DNA of 64,000 nt from Alphaproteobacteria bacterium (GCA_017466695.1 JAFTTR010000022.1:1-64000); one strand, 5' to 3'. Positions 52,362 to 63,160 are shown, counted from the first letter of the stretch. Translations and numbers: made by a program. Notes: generated by a model not told the origin, from the letters alone.

Positions 52362-53492
52362 ATGAATAAAGATATTTCAGATTTGTTTAATTATCAGGAA
52401 AAGGATGGTGTTTTAACACTTTACCTTTCTGGGAGTTTTGAATTTTTTGATGAGTATAAAGAAAAAACAGATTTTTTTCTTTTTGTTCAAAAAACAACAG
52501 CGAAAAAAATTGTTTTTAAAGGGGAGGGATTAATTTCTTGGGATAGTGCTTTCTCTTCTTATCTGTACAAAGTTATTAAATTTTCACAAGAAAAGGGATT
52601 AATTGTTTCCTATGAAAAATTGCCAACAAGTTTAAAAAGTTTACTAGATTTAGCTTTGGCAGTGGATCGAAAACCTGAAAAAACACAAGCCGTCAAACGG
52701 GGAATTTTGGAAGATATTGGTGAAAAAACGATTTCTTTTTATCAAATTTTTGCAAAAGGAATGGCATTTTGTGGGATGATTTGTCGCTCGTTTGGAAATT
52801 TTTTTAGAGGGCGTGCCGTTGTCCGAGGGGTTGATTTTGTTTCAGCCCTGGATGAGTGTGGTCCTAAAGCCCTTTTAATTGTTTCATTAATTAGTTTTAT
52901 GGTTGGTGTGATTTTAGCTTTTGTTGGTTCTATTCAGCTCAAAACATTTGGTGCTCAAATTTATGTGGCTAGTTTAGTTACAATTGGTATGATTCGAATT
53001 ATGGGTGCGATTATGGTGGGTGTTATTATGGCTGGTAGGACGGGGGCGTCTTATGCTGCTACTATTGGAACAATGCAGGTGAATGAAGAATTGGATGCTT
53101 TAAAAACAATGGGTATTCCTTCAGTGGATTTTTTAGTTCTTCCTAGAATTTTCTCACTCTTAATTTCAATGCCAATTTTGGTTATGATTGCTGATTTTAT
53201 GGGAATGGCTGGTGGCGCATTTGTTGGTACATTTTTATTGGAAATTTCTCCAGAAGAATATTGGAAATATGCATGGAGTGCTTTTGGATTAACCAATTTT
53301 CTTGTTGGTATTTTTCATGGGATTGTATTTGGAATAATCATCTCTATTTGTGGATGCTATTATGGTGTTTATTGTGGTCGAAACGCTGATAGTGTTGGTA
53401 AAGCGACAACAAAAGCTGTTGTTTCATCTATCGTATGGATGATTGTTTTAACAGGTGTTATTACCTGGATGTGTGAGGTGTTAAATATATGA
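52362..53492 (+). CDS. MlaE-family lipid ABC permease with STAS-like N-terminus
   Basis: A 376-residue permease of the MlaE group, which moves phospholipids between inner and outer membranes to keep outer-membrane asymmetry. Residues 1-105 form a STAS-like domain (MlaB equivalent, fused). The permease part has six or so hydrophobic segments and the signature AGRTGASYAATIGTMQVNEELDAL. First gene of a four-gene operon; its end overlaps mlaF by 4 bp (ATGA). Confidence 0.93.
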   Translation: MNKDISDLFNYQEKDGVLTLYLSGSFEFFDEYKEKTDFFLFVQKTTAKKIVFKGEGLISWDSAFSSYLYKVIKFSQEKGLIVSYEKLPTSLKSLLDLALAVDRKPEKTQAVKRGILEDIGEKTISFYQIFAKGMAFCGMICRSFGNFFRGRAVVRGVDFVSALDECGPKALLIVSLISFMVGVILAFVGSIQLKTFGAQIYVASLVTIGMIRIMGAIMVGVIMAGRTGASYAATIGTMQVNEELDALKTMGIPSVDFLVLPRIFSLLISMPILVMIADFMGMAGGAFVGTFLLEISPEEYWKYAWSAFGLTNFLVGIFHGIVFGIIISICGCYYGVYCGRNADSVGKATTKAVVSSIVWMIVLTGVITWMCEVLNI

Positions 53493-54271
53493 AAACATCT
53501 GTAAAAGAAGTAACTACGAACTCTAAAATCCAAGTTAAGAATTTAACCATGGGATATGGGGATTTTATTTTGCAAAAAGATATGTCTTTTGAGGTAAATC
53601 CCAAAGATATTTTTATTATTATGGGGGGCAGTGGCTGTGGGAAAAGTTCACTTTTAAGAGTGCTAACAGGTTTGATGCCCCCTCTTAAAGGGTCTGTTTA
53701 TATTGATGGGAAAAATTTTACTTCTGCTTCAACTGAGTTGCAAAAAGAGGTGATGAAAAAGTGTGGTATTTTGTATCAAAGTGGTGGTTTGTTTAGCTCA
53801 ATGACATTGGCTGAAAATATTATGCTTCCACTTGAACAATATACATCTTATTCACTTCAAACAAGAAAGGAAATTGCCTCTTTAAAATTAGCGTTAGTTG
53901 GTTTGGCAGGCTTTGAAGATTTTTATCCATCACAGATTAGTGGTGGAATGAAAAAACGGGCTGGTTTAGCACGTGCATTGGCACTGGACCCAGATATTTT
54001 ATATTTTGATGAGCCATCTGCTGGATTAGATCCAATTAGTTCAAAGCTTTTGGATGATTTGATTTTGAATATCAATCAAAGTTTGGGGACGACAATGGTT
54101 ATTGTAACGCATGAATTAAGTTCTATTTTTGCAATTGGAACAAATTCGATTTTCTTAGATGCTGAAACAAAAAAAGTTATTGCTCAAGGAAATCCAAAAG
54201 AGCTTTTGAAAAATCCTCCAAATGATGCTGTTTATAATTTTTTAACGAGAGGAAAAACGGAATATGTCTAA
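53489..54271 (+). CDS. MlaF-like ABC ATPase
   Basis: A 260-residue ABC ATPase that energises the Mla permease. Walker A GGSGCGKSS (near 47-55), Q-loop YQSGGLFSSM, signature SGGMKKRAGLARAL and Walker B DILYFDEPSAGLDP are intact; the SSM after the Q-loop is typical of MlaF. It overlaps the permease gene by 4 bp and mlaD by 8 bp. Confidence 0.94.
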   Translation: MKTSVKEVTTNSKIQVKNLTMGYGDFILQKDMSFEVNPKDIFIIMGGSGCGKSSLLRVLTGLMPPLKGSVYIDGKNFTSASTELQKEVMKKCGILYQSGGLFSSMTLAENIMLPLEQYTSYSLQTRKEIASLKLALVGLAGFEDFYPSQISGGMKKRAGLARALALDPDILYFDEPSAGLDPISSKLLDDLILNINQSLGTTMVIVTHELSSIFAIGTNSIFLDAETKKVIAQGNPKELLKNPPNDAVYNFLTRGKTEYV

Positions 54272-55079
54272 AAAAACAAATGTCAAAATGGTTGGTTTGT
54301 TTGTTTTGGTGGGGTTTGCTTGCCTGCTAGGTATTGTTGGGAAATTTATGTTTGAGCGTATAACCTCATCTCATCAGAATATTGTTGTTATGTATTTTCA
54401 AGAATCTGTAAAAGGACTGTCTGTTGGTTCTCCCGTTGTATTAGAAGGGGTTGAGGTTGGTAAAGTTGTTCAAATTGAATTGGTAACAACAGGGAAAACT
54501 TTTGATTTTAGTATTCCTGTCTATGTGAAATTCCAAAAAATGCGAGATGTGAATGATTCCTCTTTTTTAAATATGGCTGATAAGCGTGCAAAATTAAATG
54601 AGTTAATTCAGCATGGATTAAGAGCTCGTCTTGCTACTCAAAGTTATTTAACCGGACAACTTATGATAGAGCTTGTTTTTCAGCCAGATTCGCCAGTTGT
54701 CTTAAAAAGAAAATCACAAACAGATGTGCTTGAAATTCCAACAATGCTTTCAACTATTAAGGAACTTTCTCAAGGTATTCAACGGTTACCATTAAAAGAT
54801 ATGGTGGATCGTGCCGACCGAGTTTTAGGAACGTTGGAAGAAAATTTGCCCATCATACTGCCTCAATTTGCTGAATTGTTAAATAGCATGACGAAATTAA
54901 CAAATCAGATTAATCAGTTAACGCCTTCAACAAAAGAAGCGCTTGTGAAAACAAATAAAACACTGAATAATATGAATACAACATTATCAGATATATCTGC
55001 AGCTTCACGCTCGATTAAAAATTTAACAGATTATTTGGAACGACATCCTGAAGCTATTTTAAAAGGAAAGGAAAAATAA
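54264..55079 (+). CDS. MlaD/MCE-domain protein
   Basis: A 271-residue inner-membrane protein with one N-terminal membrane span (about 8-28) and an MCE domain (about 40-130, including VKGLSVGSPVVLEGVEVGKV), which forms a hexameric lipid tunnel. The C-terminal third is a helical coil that in some homologues lengthens the tunnel. It overlaps mlaF by 8 bp and the following lipoprotein gene by one base. Confidence 0.93.
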   Translation: MSKKTNVKMVGLFVLVGFACLLGIVGKFMFERITSSHQNIVVMYFQESVKGLSVGSPVVLEGVEVGKVVQIELVTTGKTFDFSIPVYVKFQKMRDVNDSSFLNMADKRAKLNELIQHGLRARLATQSYLTGQLMIELVFQPDSPVVLKRKSQTDVLEIPTMLSTIKELSQGIQRLPLKDMVDRADRVLGTLEENLPIILPQFAELLNSMTKLTNQINQLTPSTKEALVKTNKTLNNMNTTLSDISAASRSIKNLTDYLERHPEAILKGKEK

Positions 55080-55651
55080 TGAGAAAATTTATTTTACTTT
55101 GTATGAGTTCAATTTTATTAACAGGATGTTTTTCTGGTAGAAGTCCAGATTCTAAATTCTTTTTGTTAGAAAGTATTCAGACAAAAGAGGTTGTTTCTTT
55201 GAATAAAACTTCTATTTTGGTAGAACCAATTACAATTCCTGATTTGATTTATAAACCACAAATTGTTTTAAAGGAAAAAGATTCACCTGAAATTGTGATT
55301 TCAGAATTTAATCGTTGGGGGGAACCTTTGCCAGACATTCTCAGACAAACACTTGTGGATGATTTGCAAGCATACTTACCAAATGCTTATATTAAACCAG
55401 AGTTATACACAACAAATACATCAGGGTATAATTACCGATTGAATGTAGAGGTCAACCATTTCATTGGTGTATTTGATGATATGGCTGTTTTAGATGTTTG
55501 GTGGACTCTGAAAAATAAAAATGGCAAAACCATTTTGAGAGAAAAATCGAGATTTGAAACGAAAATGGAAGATTCTTATCAAAATTATGTGAGTTCACAA
55601 AGCAAGATGATGTCTGATTTGGCAAAAACAATTGCTTTGAGGATTAAATAA
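55079..55651 (+). CDS. ABC-type transport auxiliary lipoprotein (PqiC-like)
   Basis: A 190-residue lipoprotein with lipobox LTGC (Cys17). The mature part contains FFLLESI and ILVEPITIPDLIYKPQIV, matching the auxiliary lipoprotein family (PqiC/DUF330) often encoded with MCE transporters, where it receives or relays lipid at the outer membrane. No MlaC or MlaA gene is present in the window. Starts in the mlaD stop (TAATG). Confidence 0.86.
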   Translation: MRKFILLCMSSILLTGCFSGRSPDSKFFLLESIQTKEVVSLNKTSILVEPITIPDLIYKPQIVLKEKDSPEIVISEFNRWGEPLPDILRQTLVDDLQAYLPNAYIKPELYTTNTSGYNYRLNVEVNHFIGVFDDMAVLDVWWTLKNKNGKTILREKSRFETKMEDSYQNYVSSQSKMMSDLAKTIALRIK

Positions 55652-55680
55652 CATACTTTGTTGAAAGTTAATCTGAGATT

Positions 55681-55708
55681 AAAAGCCCTCTGTTTTTGAG
55701 GGCTTTTA
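55681..55708. terminator. Bidirectional terminator between the Mla and MscS genes
   Basis: Perfect 10-bp stem AAAAGCCCTC/GAGGGCTTTT with a 7-nt loop. On the minus strand it directly follows the stop at 55712, not that at 55850. Confidence 0.88.
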
Positions 55709-55711
55709 ATG

Positions 55712-55849
55712 TTATTTTTTTAATTTAATATCTTTTGCTACTTCAGTTAAGTCGCTAATTAATTTTAAATTAATGTCTTTCATTAAAGGTTCAAAATCAC
55801 CAGCAACATCTAAATTATAATATAACCCGTTGTAAGCTTTTTTATGAGC
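55712..55849 (-). pseudogene. 45-codon open stretch in frame beyond the MscS stop codon
   Basis: Directly after the TAA of the mechanosensitive-channel gene, the same frame runs on for 45 sense codons to a second TAA at 55712. The translation looks protein-like (AHKKAYNGLYYNLDVAGDF, then a charged helix ending KDIKLKK), has no ATG near its start and no ribosome-binding site, and the terminator lies just past the second stop. It may be a C-terminal extension cut off by a nonsense change, or a remnant of another gene. Confidence 0.5.
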
Positions 55850-58252
55850 TTAATCAACAAAATTTAAATTTTTTACATCTTCATCTTTTTGAACATGTAT
55901 GACTCTTTGAGGGAATGGAATATTAATGTTGCGTTCTCTAAATTTTTCGACAATAAGAGAATAAACAGCTGTTTGCATTGAAAGTCTGTTCCCTACATCC
56001 GAGATGTAAAAGCTCAATCTAAAATTTAAACTGTTATCAACCAATTCCATAACAGCAACATAGGGGGCTGGAACTTGTAGAACTCCCTTTGTTTCTTTTG
56101 CGCACTCAAGGAGCGTATTTGTCACCTCATTAATATCACTTGTGTAATCAACTCCAACATGTAAATCAACACGAGATTGTTTGTTTTTATATGTCATATT
56201 GATTAAGCTATTGGAAAGCAAAGTTGCGTTTGGAATAATAACATTTGATTTGTTAAATGTTTCAATTTGTGTTGAGCGCATGTTGATCTGTTTGACAATC
56301 CCTTCATATTGGTCAATTAAAATCCAATCGCCAATTTTAAATGGACGTTCAAATAATAAAATAATTCCAGAAACGAAGTTATTTACCACATTTTGTAATC
56401 CAAGACCTGCTCCTAAAGAAAGAGCGCCGGCTGCAATGGCAAGGCCTTTTAAACTACCACCCATAACGCTTAAAGCAACAATGAATGCTAAAATTGTTCC
56501 AAAAAAGCCAACAAGCGCAGCGATGGATGTTCTTACCCCAATATCTAAATCAAAAGCCTGTGAGAGTTTTCCTTCAGCTAAGCTGTTTTTAATGGTTTTA
56601 AAAAGTGTGTTTGTAATAAGAAAAGCAGCAATGCCCATGAAAATAGAGGTGAGGGAAACATGCATTCCACCGATATCAAATCCAACAAGTACTTTTTTTA
56701 AATTTTGAATCATAATATCAACAGAAACGCCCCAAACTCCCAGTATACAAAGTGTGATAAATGCGCCAATAATGGGAACAGTGAATAAATTGAATAAAAA
56801 TTCAATACGAGTCACTTTTTGTTTTGTTAGACGTAAATTTTTGCCCCAAAATTTTTTGTTCATTAATTGGTGGAAAAGTACAAAGATAAATTTTTGAAAA
56901 ATATATCCAACACCGATAAATGCAATGCTTACAAAAAATCGGTTGTATACATATTCTGCAAGTTTAACATAACCAATAAGTGAAAAAGAAAGAACTATAG
57001 CTGAGGCTAATATAATCAAAATACTTAAACGAGAAGAAAAAGACAATCCTTGAACTTCTTCTGTACTCGCCATTTCTTCATCAGTTAATGAGGCGCTGTT
57101 ATATAAAAGGCCATGAGCTAAAAACATAATACAAATGCCTTTGATACAGTTATTTATCATTTTAATGGCATATACGGTTTCTTCTCCTACGCCCAGTTTA
57201 CTAGCCGCCACATGTAAAAATGAAAAGAAGCACAAAAAGATAATAGAGTAGCAGAGCGTTTTTGTTATTTTGCAAGCACGCTCATTATTAACTTCAATCA
57301 ATCGCCATTGTGTCTTTTTGGGGGTAAATAATACGCTTGAGATACCTACAAACAAAAACAAGTAGATTAAGTAATGAGCAAAAATGTCTACAAGAATTCC
57401 AAATTGTCCAGTTAAAAAATCTGGGTTTTGATTCCGCCAAGTTAAAAATGCGACAGGAATTGCAGCAGGAATAATAGCTCTTGCTAAAATCATAAAAAAG
57501 CCGGCTTGTACTTTTTGGGAGTAGTTTGGTTTTTCAATGGGTTGATCATAGCCTAATTTTTTTCGAATAAAAATGTTAATTATAATTGCAAATCCTAAAG
57601 CTGAAAATGCCCAAAAAAGTAAGGAAAACAATCTGTTAATTGTGATTTTTTTTATTTCAATAGGTTGTTCTTGATACCAAGCAAAAGGATATTGTAAAAG
57701 TTGATAAATAAAACCAGAAAAATTAATCAAAGTGTTTGCAAACTCTTTGATGTTTAAAATAGAATTTCGTTTAATGGTTAATGTATCAAAAAGACTTTGT
57801 GCTCTAATATTTGCTACGCGTTTGTTTAGATTATCAATTTGAGCTATTGCCAAATCAATTTTTGAAATTTGAGTTTTAACTGATTCAATTTCTTTTGAAA
57901 ATTGAGTTCTTTTATTTGCAATCTCTTTGGATTCTTTTGAGCCTTCTTCTAAAGTACCTAAAGCTGTTATCTGCTTTTGAAGTTCATCTAATTTTGCTTG
58001 TTCAGTGTTTCGTTTTATTTGGGCAGATGTGTAAAATTCATTAAGTTTTTTAACAAGTTCAATGGATTGATTTTTTGTTGGAGGTGTTTTTGAAATACTC
58101 TTTTCAATTTTTTGAATGTCTTCAGAAATTGAAGAAATATTGATTTCTTTTTTTTCAAAAGAATTGATGTTTTCATTTTGTGCATAAGTTGGTGAAATGA
58201 TAAACAATGAAAAACAAATAGCAGTACATATGAAACGAATAAATTTGAACAT
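55850..58252 (-). CDS. MscS-family mechanosensitive channel, large form
   Basis: An 800-residue protein. Signal peptide about 1-24; periplasmic coiled coil (about 30-170); then about ten hydrophobic segments, of which the last three form the MscS core: a Gly/Ala-rich pore helix (AIAAGALSLGAGLGLQNVVNNF), then the FERPFKIGDWILIDQYEGIVKQINMRSTQIET beta domain and the cytoplasmic C-domain ending near FPQRVIHVQ. The layout matches MscK/KefA-like and YbdG-type channels that release solutes on osmotic downshift. An extra 45 codons stay open after the stop. Confidence 0.9.
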   Translation of the reverse strand: MFKFIRFICTAICFSLFIISPTYAQNENINSFEKKEINISSISEDIQKIEKSISKTPPTKNQSIELVKKLNEFYTSAQIKRNTEQAKLDELQKQITALGTLEEGSKESKEIANKRTQFSKEIESVKTQISKIDLAIAQIDNLNKRVANIRAQSLFDTLTIKRNSILNIKEFANTLINFSGFIYQLLQYPFAWYQEQPIEIKKITINRLFSLLFWAFSALGFAIIINIFIRKKLGYDQPIEKPNYSQKVQAGFFMILARAIIPAAIPVAFLTWRNQNPDFLTGQFGILVDIFAHYLIYLFLFVGISSVLFTPKKTQWRLIEVNNERACKITKTLCYSIIFLCFFSFLHVAASKLGVGEETVYAIKMINNCIKGICIMFLAHGLLYNSASLTDEEMASTEEVQGLSFSSRLSILIILASAIVLSFSLIGYVKLAEYVYNRFFVSIAFIGVGYIFQKFIFVLFHQLMNKKFWGKNLRLTKQKVTRIEFLFNLFTVPIIGAFITLCILGVWGVSVDIMIQNLKKVLVGFDIGGMHVSLTSIFMGIAAFLITNTLFKTIKNSLAEGKLSQAFDLDIGVRTSIAALVGFFGTILAFIVALSVMGGSLKGLAIAAGALSLGAGLGLQNVVNNFVSGIILLFERPFKIGDWILIDQYEGIVKQINMRSTQIETFNKSNVIIPNATLLSNSLINMTYKNKQSRVDLHVGVDYTSDINEVTNTLLECAKETKGVLQVPAPYVAVMELVDNSLNFRLSFYISDVGNRLSMQTAVYSLIVEKFRERNINIPFPQRVIHVQKDEDVKNLNFVD

Positions 58253-58397
58253 CTCTAACCTCTTACTATAATGTATTGATTATAATATTTTTTATATATA
58301 AAAAGCAAAGGTGTCAAGCGTAATCCTTTTTTATCTCTCTGAAGGGAGAAGTAAAAAAAGATTGAAATGTAACTTTTTTAATGATATTTTGATTTTT

Positions 58398-58841
58398 ATG
58401 GAACAAATAAACTTGAAATGTCTTAAATGTGGCTCTTTAAATTTTGTAAAAAATGGATGGGTTTTTGGGGCGCAAAGATATAGGTGTCAGTCTTGTGGTT
58501 ATCAATTTACCAAAAATACCCCTGCTGGAAAGTCTATATTTATCAAATTGATAGCTCATACACTTTATCTTTCTGGGTTGTCAATGAGGGAGGTGGCTCC
58601 AATTGTAGGGGTAACGGTTCAAACTGTTTCAAGATGGATAAGAAAATGGCATTTGGCCTACATGTCAGATGTTGGAAATAAAAGTAAAATTTGTAAAACA
58701 ACTGTTGAAGATTTGACTGGACATTTAAAATTATCTGATACAGATGAATTGATGGTTATGACAACAAAGCTACCGTCAGGAGCGATTTGTCATTCAATTA
58801 TACAAATCCCCTCTAATCAAAATTTATCATTAAAAGAGTGA
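58398..58841 (+). CDS. IS1 InsA-like zinc-ribbon/HTH protein, probably not a mobile transposase
   Basis: A 147-residue protein. Residues 5-36 form a zinc ribbon CLKC-x19-CQSC followed by GYQFTKNTP, as in IS1 InsA; residues 50-85 form a helix-turn-helix (LYLSGLSMREVAPIVGVTVQTVSRW). InsA of IS1 ends near 91 residues; here some 60 further residues follow, with no InsB catalytic domain, no inverted repeats and no target duplication visible. It may be a co-opted regulator, and it sits 88 bp before an RND efflux operon. The upstream frame is open to 58311 but has no better start. Confidence 0.7.
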   Translation: MEQINLKCLKCGSLNFVKNGWVFGAQRYRCQSCGYQFTKNTPAGKSIFIKLIAHTLYLSGLSMREVAPIVGVTVQTVSRWIRKWHLAYMSDVGNKSKICKTTVEDLTGHLKLSDTDELMVMTTKLPSGAICHSIIQIPSNQNLSLKE

Positions 58842-58929
58842 CAATCTTTTTTTTATTCTTGAAATTTTTTTATTTTTCGAATACGTTCGGCTATATTTTG
58901 TTCTTTTTTTAGTATATGAAGGTATTTTT

Positions 58930-60033
58930 ATGAAAGTAAAAAAAATTAAAAGCTCAAAAATTTTATCTAAAGTTTTATATGGTTGTATTTGTTGTGCATT
59001 TGGTTGGTATTTGCATGGAAAAATGATGCCATCACAACCAACTTCTTATGGAATGGGTGATCCTTATGTTCTTGTACAGAATTTGCAAGAAAAAAATGTT
59101 TCAAATCAAAAAAAATATATTGCTCAAATTGAATCTGTAAACAGTGTTGATATTATACCACAAGTATCTGGATATTTGGAAGAAATTCTTTTTAAAGATG
59201 GGTCTTATGTTAATGTAGGAGATAAAATTTTTGTCATTGAACAACGAAAATACAAGGCTGATTTAAAGTCGGCAGAAGCTAAGTTGTGGCAGCTTCAAAA
59301 AGAACATGATCGTATGGAAAAATTGCATAAAAGTGGGGATGTAACCGATAAGCAATTTGATGCAGCCAAAAGTGCTTTAAGGCAAGCAGAGGCTGCTCTT
59401 GATTTGGCAAAATTAAATTTAGAACATTCTGAAATTATTGCCCCTATTTCAGGGTATATTGGCAAGACCCTTGTAACTAAAGGCAATTTAGTAAGCCCAA
59501 ATACTCAAAAATTGGCACGTATTGTACAAATGAATCCGGTTCGTGTAGCTTTTTCTGTGACAGATAAAGAAAGGTTTCGTTTTTTAGAAAAAACAAAACA
59601 AAGCAAAGATGCTTTTGTTGATATTGTTTTACCAAGTGGCGATGTTAAAACGGTCAATGCAAAAGAATTGTTTACTGGGAATGAGATTAATGCACAAACA
59701 GCTACTATTCCAGTGTATGTTGATGTTGAAAACGAAGATCATTTAATGGTCCCAGGTAATTATGTGGATATTTTTATTCGCTTTGACATGGGGAAAAAGT
59801 CGTTACTTGTCCCTCAAGTAGCTTTATCAGCTGACGTTCATGGGACATATGTGATGACTGTTGATGATAATAATATCGTTCATCAAAAATATATTAAACT
59901 AGGTGCTGTTTTTGAAGATAAGCAAGTTGTTTTATCTGGGTTAGAACCAACTGATAAGGTGATTGTTCAAGGTCTTCAAAAGGTTAGAAATGGTATAAAA
60001 GTCCAGCCTACACTTGTTGAACAAGATAGATAA
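58930..60033 (+). CDS. RND efflux periplasmic adaptor (AcrA-like)
   Basis: A 367-residue membrane-fusion protein. N-terminal membrane anchor (about 14-34); biotinyl-lipoyl domain halves [22 protein letters not shown] and [14 protein letters not shown] around a coiled-coil hairpin (about 115-160); then beta-barrel and membrane-proximal domains. It links the RND pump to an outer-membrane channel. No lipobox. It ends 13 bp before the pump gene, in one operon. No TolC-like gene follows in the window. Confidence 0.93.
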   Translation: MKVKKIKSSKILSKVLYGCICCAFGWYLHGKMMPSQPTSYGMGDPYVLVQNLQEKNVSNQKKYIAQIESVNSVDIIPQVSGYLEEILFKDGSYVNVGDKIFVIEQRKYKADLKSAEAKLWQLQKEHDRMEKLHKSGDVTDKQFDAAKSALRQAEAALDLAKLNLEHSEIIAPISGYIGKTLVTKGNLVSPNTQKLARIVQMNPVRVAFSVTDKERFRFLEKTKQSKDAFVDIVLPSGDVKTVNAKELFTGNEINAQTATIPVYVDVENEDHLMVPGNYVDIFIRFDMGKKSLLVPQVALSADVHGTYVMTVDDNNIVHQKYIKLGAVFEDKQVVLSGLEPTDKVIVQGLQKVRNGIKVQPTLVEQDR

Positions 60034-60046
60034 GGAGGGGTTTGAT

Positions 60047-63000
60047 ATGTTTGCTGGATTTTTTATTCAAAGACCTCGGTTTTCTTTTGTTATTTCAATT
60101 GTAATTGTTTTAGTTGGTTTAATTGCTCTTTTTAAACTCCCTATTGCATTATATCCTGAAGTAACACCACCTCAAATCTCTGTTCGGGCAAATTATCCGG
60201 GTGCGAGTGCTGACGTTATTGCAAAAATGGTCGGTGTTCCGTTGGAAGATGAAATTAACGGTGTTGAAGATATGCTTTATATGAGCTCTACTTCTGAAGA
60301 TGGCGCATATAATTTGAGTGTAACTTTTAAGACTGGTATTGATCCAGATATTGCTCAGGTAAAAGTCCAAAACAGAATTCAACAGGCATCTTCTAAATTA
60401 CCACAAGAGGTTGTAAGACAGGGGATTTCTGTTAAAAGAGAATCTTCGAATATTTTAGGTTTTATCGTCTTTATGTCAAAAGATGGTCAAATGTCCGAAC
60501 AGGAGATAAGCAATTATTTATATAATAATATTGAGCGTGTTTTAGCTAAAGTACATGGTGTTGGTAATCTAACAGTGTATGGTTCAAAATTAAGCATGCG
60601 TGTATGGTTAAATTCTGACAAAATGGCAGCTCTTCATTTAACAGCTCAAGATGTTTATGGAGCTATTTCTGTTCAAAATTATCAACCTTCTTTAGGGAAG
60701 GTTGGGGCAGCCCCAACGGACGCTTCAAACCCAATGGTATATACACTGCAGACACAAGGGCGTTTACAAACAGCTGAAGAGTTTAATCAAATTATTGTTA
60801 GAACGGCAGAGCAAGGTGGTCTTGTTCGTTTAAAAGATATTGCTCGTGTGGAAATAGGGAAAGAAAATTACGGTATATCTGGTCTCTATAATGGACAACC
60901 ATCTATTACAATGGCGGCAGCTTTATCCTCTGGTTCTAATGCTCTTGAAACGATGGAGAATTTAAAATCAACATTAAAAGAGCTTTCAAAATCTTTTCCA
61001 GAAGGATTAGAATATAAATTGGGGTATGATTCAACAAAATATATTGATGCTTCAGTTGAAGAAGTTGTTTTTACTTTGTTGTTTACGCTTATTTTGGTTA
61101 TTGCTGTTTGTTATTTCTTTTTGCAAGATTTTTATTCAACACTTATTCCATCTTTGACAATTCCAGTTTCTATTTTAGGGACATTTGCTGTTATTCTTGC
61201 TTTGGGATATAGCATCAATATGTTCACACTTTTTGCCTTGTTGTTAGCGATTGGATTGGTTGTTGATGACGCTATTGTTGTTGTGGAGCGAGTTGTTCAC
61301 TTAATGCAACACACAAATATGACAGCAAGAGAAGCAACTTGGCAGGCGATGACAGAAATCTCAGGCGCTTTGGTGGCTATGAGTTTTGTGTTGTTGGCAA
61401 TTTTTGTACCGGTTGGATTTTTAGATGGTATTGTTGGTGAAATTTACAAACAATTTTCTGTTACAATTACAGTTGCAATTTTATTTTCACTTTTAAATGC
61501 ATTAACACTTTCTCCAGCTTTATGTTCTTTATTGCTAAAAAAAATTAAGCCAAGAAAAAAAGGTTTCTTTGCAAATGTGAATAAAAAAATTGCAAAAATT
61601 ATTCGATTTTATGCGCTTTGTGTTTCATTGGTGGCAAAAAAAATACCAGTTATTATAACAATTTTCGCTTTATTAATTGGGTTGGGGTGGGTGTTGTTTT
61701 CAACAGCAAAAACATCATTCATTCCAAATGAAGACCAAGGTGTTATTGCTATGAGTTTGCAGTTGCCTGAAGGGGCTTCGAAAAAAAGAACACGTGAATT
61801 GGTTGATAAAGTGAATGAAATTATTAAATCAGAAAAAAGTGTTGAGGGTATCTCAAGTGTTGTTGGTTTTAGTTTACTTTCAGGGCGTGGTGAAAATGTG
61901 GCAATGGCATTTATTGTATTAAAGCCTTGGGATGAAAGACCTGAAGCTTCCGAATATTCAACAGCTATTTTAAATAGACTAAGATCGAAAACTGCTATTT
62001 TCCCAGAAGCTGATTTTCAATTTTTTGAAATGCCTGCAATTCCAGGTTTAGGAACAGCAGGAGGTATGGATATCCGTTTGCAATCAAAACAAACGATGGA
62101 TTATCAACAATTAGATGCTTCTTTACAAGGCTTTTTGGCAAAGATTAATCAATCGCCAACAATTGCTTATGCTTATTCAACTTTTAATGCGAAAACGCCA
62201 AATATCTTTTTAGATATTGATAGAGTAAAAGCTGAAAGTATGAAGGTCCCAATTGGTAATATCTTTTCTACGTTGGAAAGTTATTTAGGTTCTGCTTATG
62301 TTAATGATATTAACCTTGGAACACAAGTAAATAAGGTTATGCTCCAATCTGATTGGATGTATCGAACGGATATTGATAGCATTAATAATTTATACGTTAT
62401 GAATTTAAATGGAGAGCCAGTTCCTATGCGTGGATTGGTTAATTTGAGAAAGGTTTTGGCTCCTCGTGTAGTCAATCGTTATAATCAGTATCCATCAGCT
62501 TCTATTATGGCTGTTCAAAAACCAGGGAGTAGTACAGGATATTCAATGGCTGAACTTGAGTCTTTAGCTAAGCAATTACCTGCAGGATATGGTATTGAAT
62601 GGTCTGGTATGAGTTTTCAAGAAAAGAACTCTAGTGGGCAAATTGGATACTTGTTGGCTTTAGCGATTATTTTTGCGTATTTATTTTTGGTTGCACAGTA
62701 TGAAAGTTTTATTGTGCCAATTTCTGTTTTGCTTTCATTGATTGTTGCAATTAATGGTGCTATGCTTGGATTATTCTTTTCGGGAATGCCGTTAAGTATT
62801 TATGCGCAACTGGGTTTGATTTTATTAATCGGTTTAGCAAGTAAAAATGCGATTTTAATTGTTGAGTTTGCAAAAGAAGAACGCTTAAAAGGAGCTACCA
62901 TTGTCAATGCAGCTCTTAAAGGATTACGTGAACGGTTTAGAGCTGTTTTAATGACTGCATTTTCTTTTATTTTAGGGGTGTGGCCAATGGTTGTAGCAAC

Positions 63001-63160
63001 AGGGGCTGCTGCTGCAAGTAGAAGAGCTATTGGAGTTCCTGTTTTTTGGGGAATGCTTTTTGCAACAATTTTTGGGTTATTTATTATTCCTCTTCTTTAT
63101 GTTCTTGTTCAAACGTGTTTTGAAACATTTCAAAAACGATATATGAAACGTAAAAGATAA
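60047..63160 (+). CDS. RND efflux transporter (AcrB/MexB-like)
   Basis: A 1037-residue inner-membrane pump of the HAE-1 family that exports hydrophobic compounds using proton flow. Starts [15 protein letters not shown] behind a very strong AAGGAGGGG site; the 60014 frame start upstream is unlikely. Proton-relay residues are visible as the Asp pair in [13 protein letters not shown] (TM4) and the Lys in [16 protein letters not shown] (TM10). Two large periplasmic loops and twelve hydrophobic segments are in the expected order. An intrinsic terminator follows. Confidence 0.96.
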   Translation: MFAGFFIQRPRFSFVISIVIVLVGLIALFKLPIALYPEVTPPQISVRANYPGASADVIAKMVGVPLEDEINGVEDMLYMSSTSEDGAYNLSVTFKTGIDPDIAQVKVQNRIQQASSKLPQEVVRQGISVKRESSNILGFIVFMSKDGQMSEQEISNYLYNNIERVLAKVHGVGNLTVYGSKLSMRVWLNSDKMAALHLTAQDVYGAISVQNYQPSLGKVGAAPTDASNPMVYTLQTQGRLQTAEEFNQIIVRTAEQGGLVRLKDIARVEIGKENYGISGLYNGQPSITMAAALSSGSNALETMENLKSTLKELSKSFPEGLEYKLGYDSTKYIDASVEEVVFTLLFTLILVIAVCYFFLQDFYSTLIPSLTIPVSILGTFAVILALGYSINMFTLFALLLAIGLVVDDAIVVVERVVHLMQHTNMTAREATWQAMTEISGALVAMSFVLLAIFVPVGFLDGIVGEIYKQFSVTITVAILFSLLNALTLSPALCSLLLKKIKPRKKGFFANVNKKIAKIIRFYALCVSLVAKKIPVIITIFALLIGLGWVLFSTAKTSFIPNEDQGVIAMSLQLPEGASKKRTRELVDKVNEIIKSEKSVEGISSVVGFSLLSGRGENVAMAFIVLKPWDERPEASEYSTAILNRLRSKTAIFPEADFQFFEMPAIPGLGTAGGMDIRLQSKQTMDYQQLDASLQGFLAKINQSPTIAYAYSTFNAKTPNIFLDIDRVKAESMKVPIGNIFSTLESYLGSAYVNDINLGTQVNKVMLQSDWMYRTDIDSINNLYVMNLNGEPVPMRGLVNLRKVLAPRVVNRYNQYPSASIMAVQKPGSSTGYSMAELESLAKQLPAGYGIEWSGMSFQEKNSSGQIGYLLALAIIFAYLFLVAQYESFIVPISVLLSLIVAINGAMLGLFFSGMPLSIYAQLGLILLIGLASKNAILIVEFAKEERLKGATIVNAALKGLRERFRAVLMTAFSFILGVWPMVVATGAAAASRRAIGVPVFWGMLFATIFGLFIIPLLYVLVQTCFETFQKRYMKRKR

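Noticed and set aside
58311-58841. A complete insertion sequence around the InsA-like gene
   Set aside because: No InsB catalytic domain, terminal inverted repeats or target-site duplication were visible on either side.
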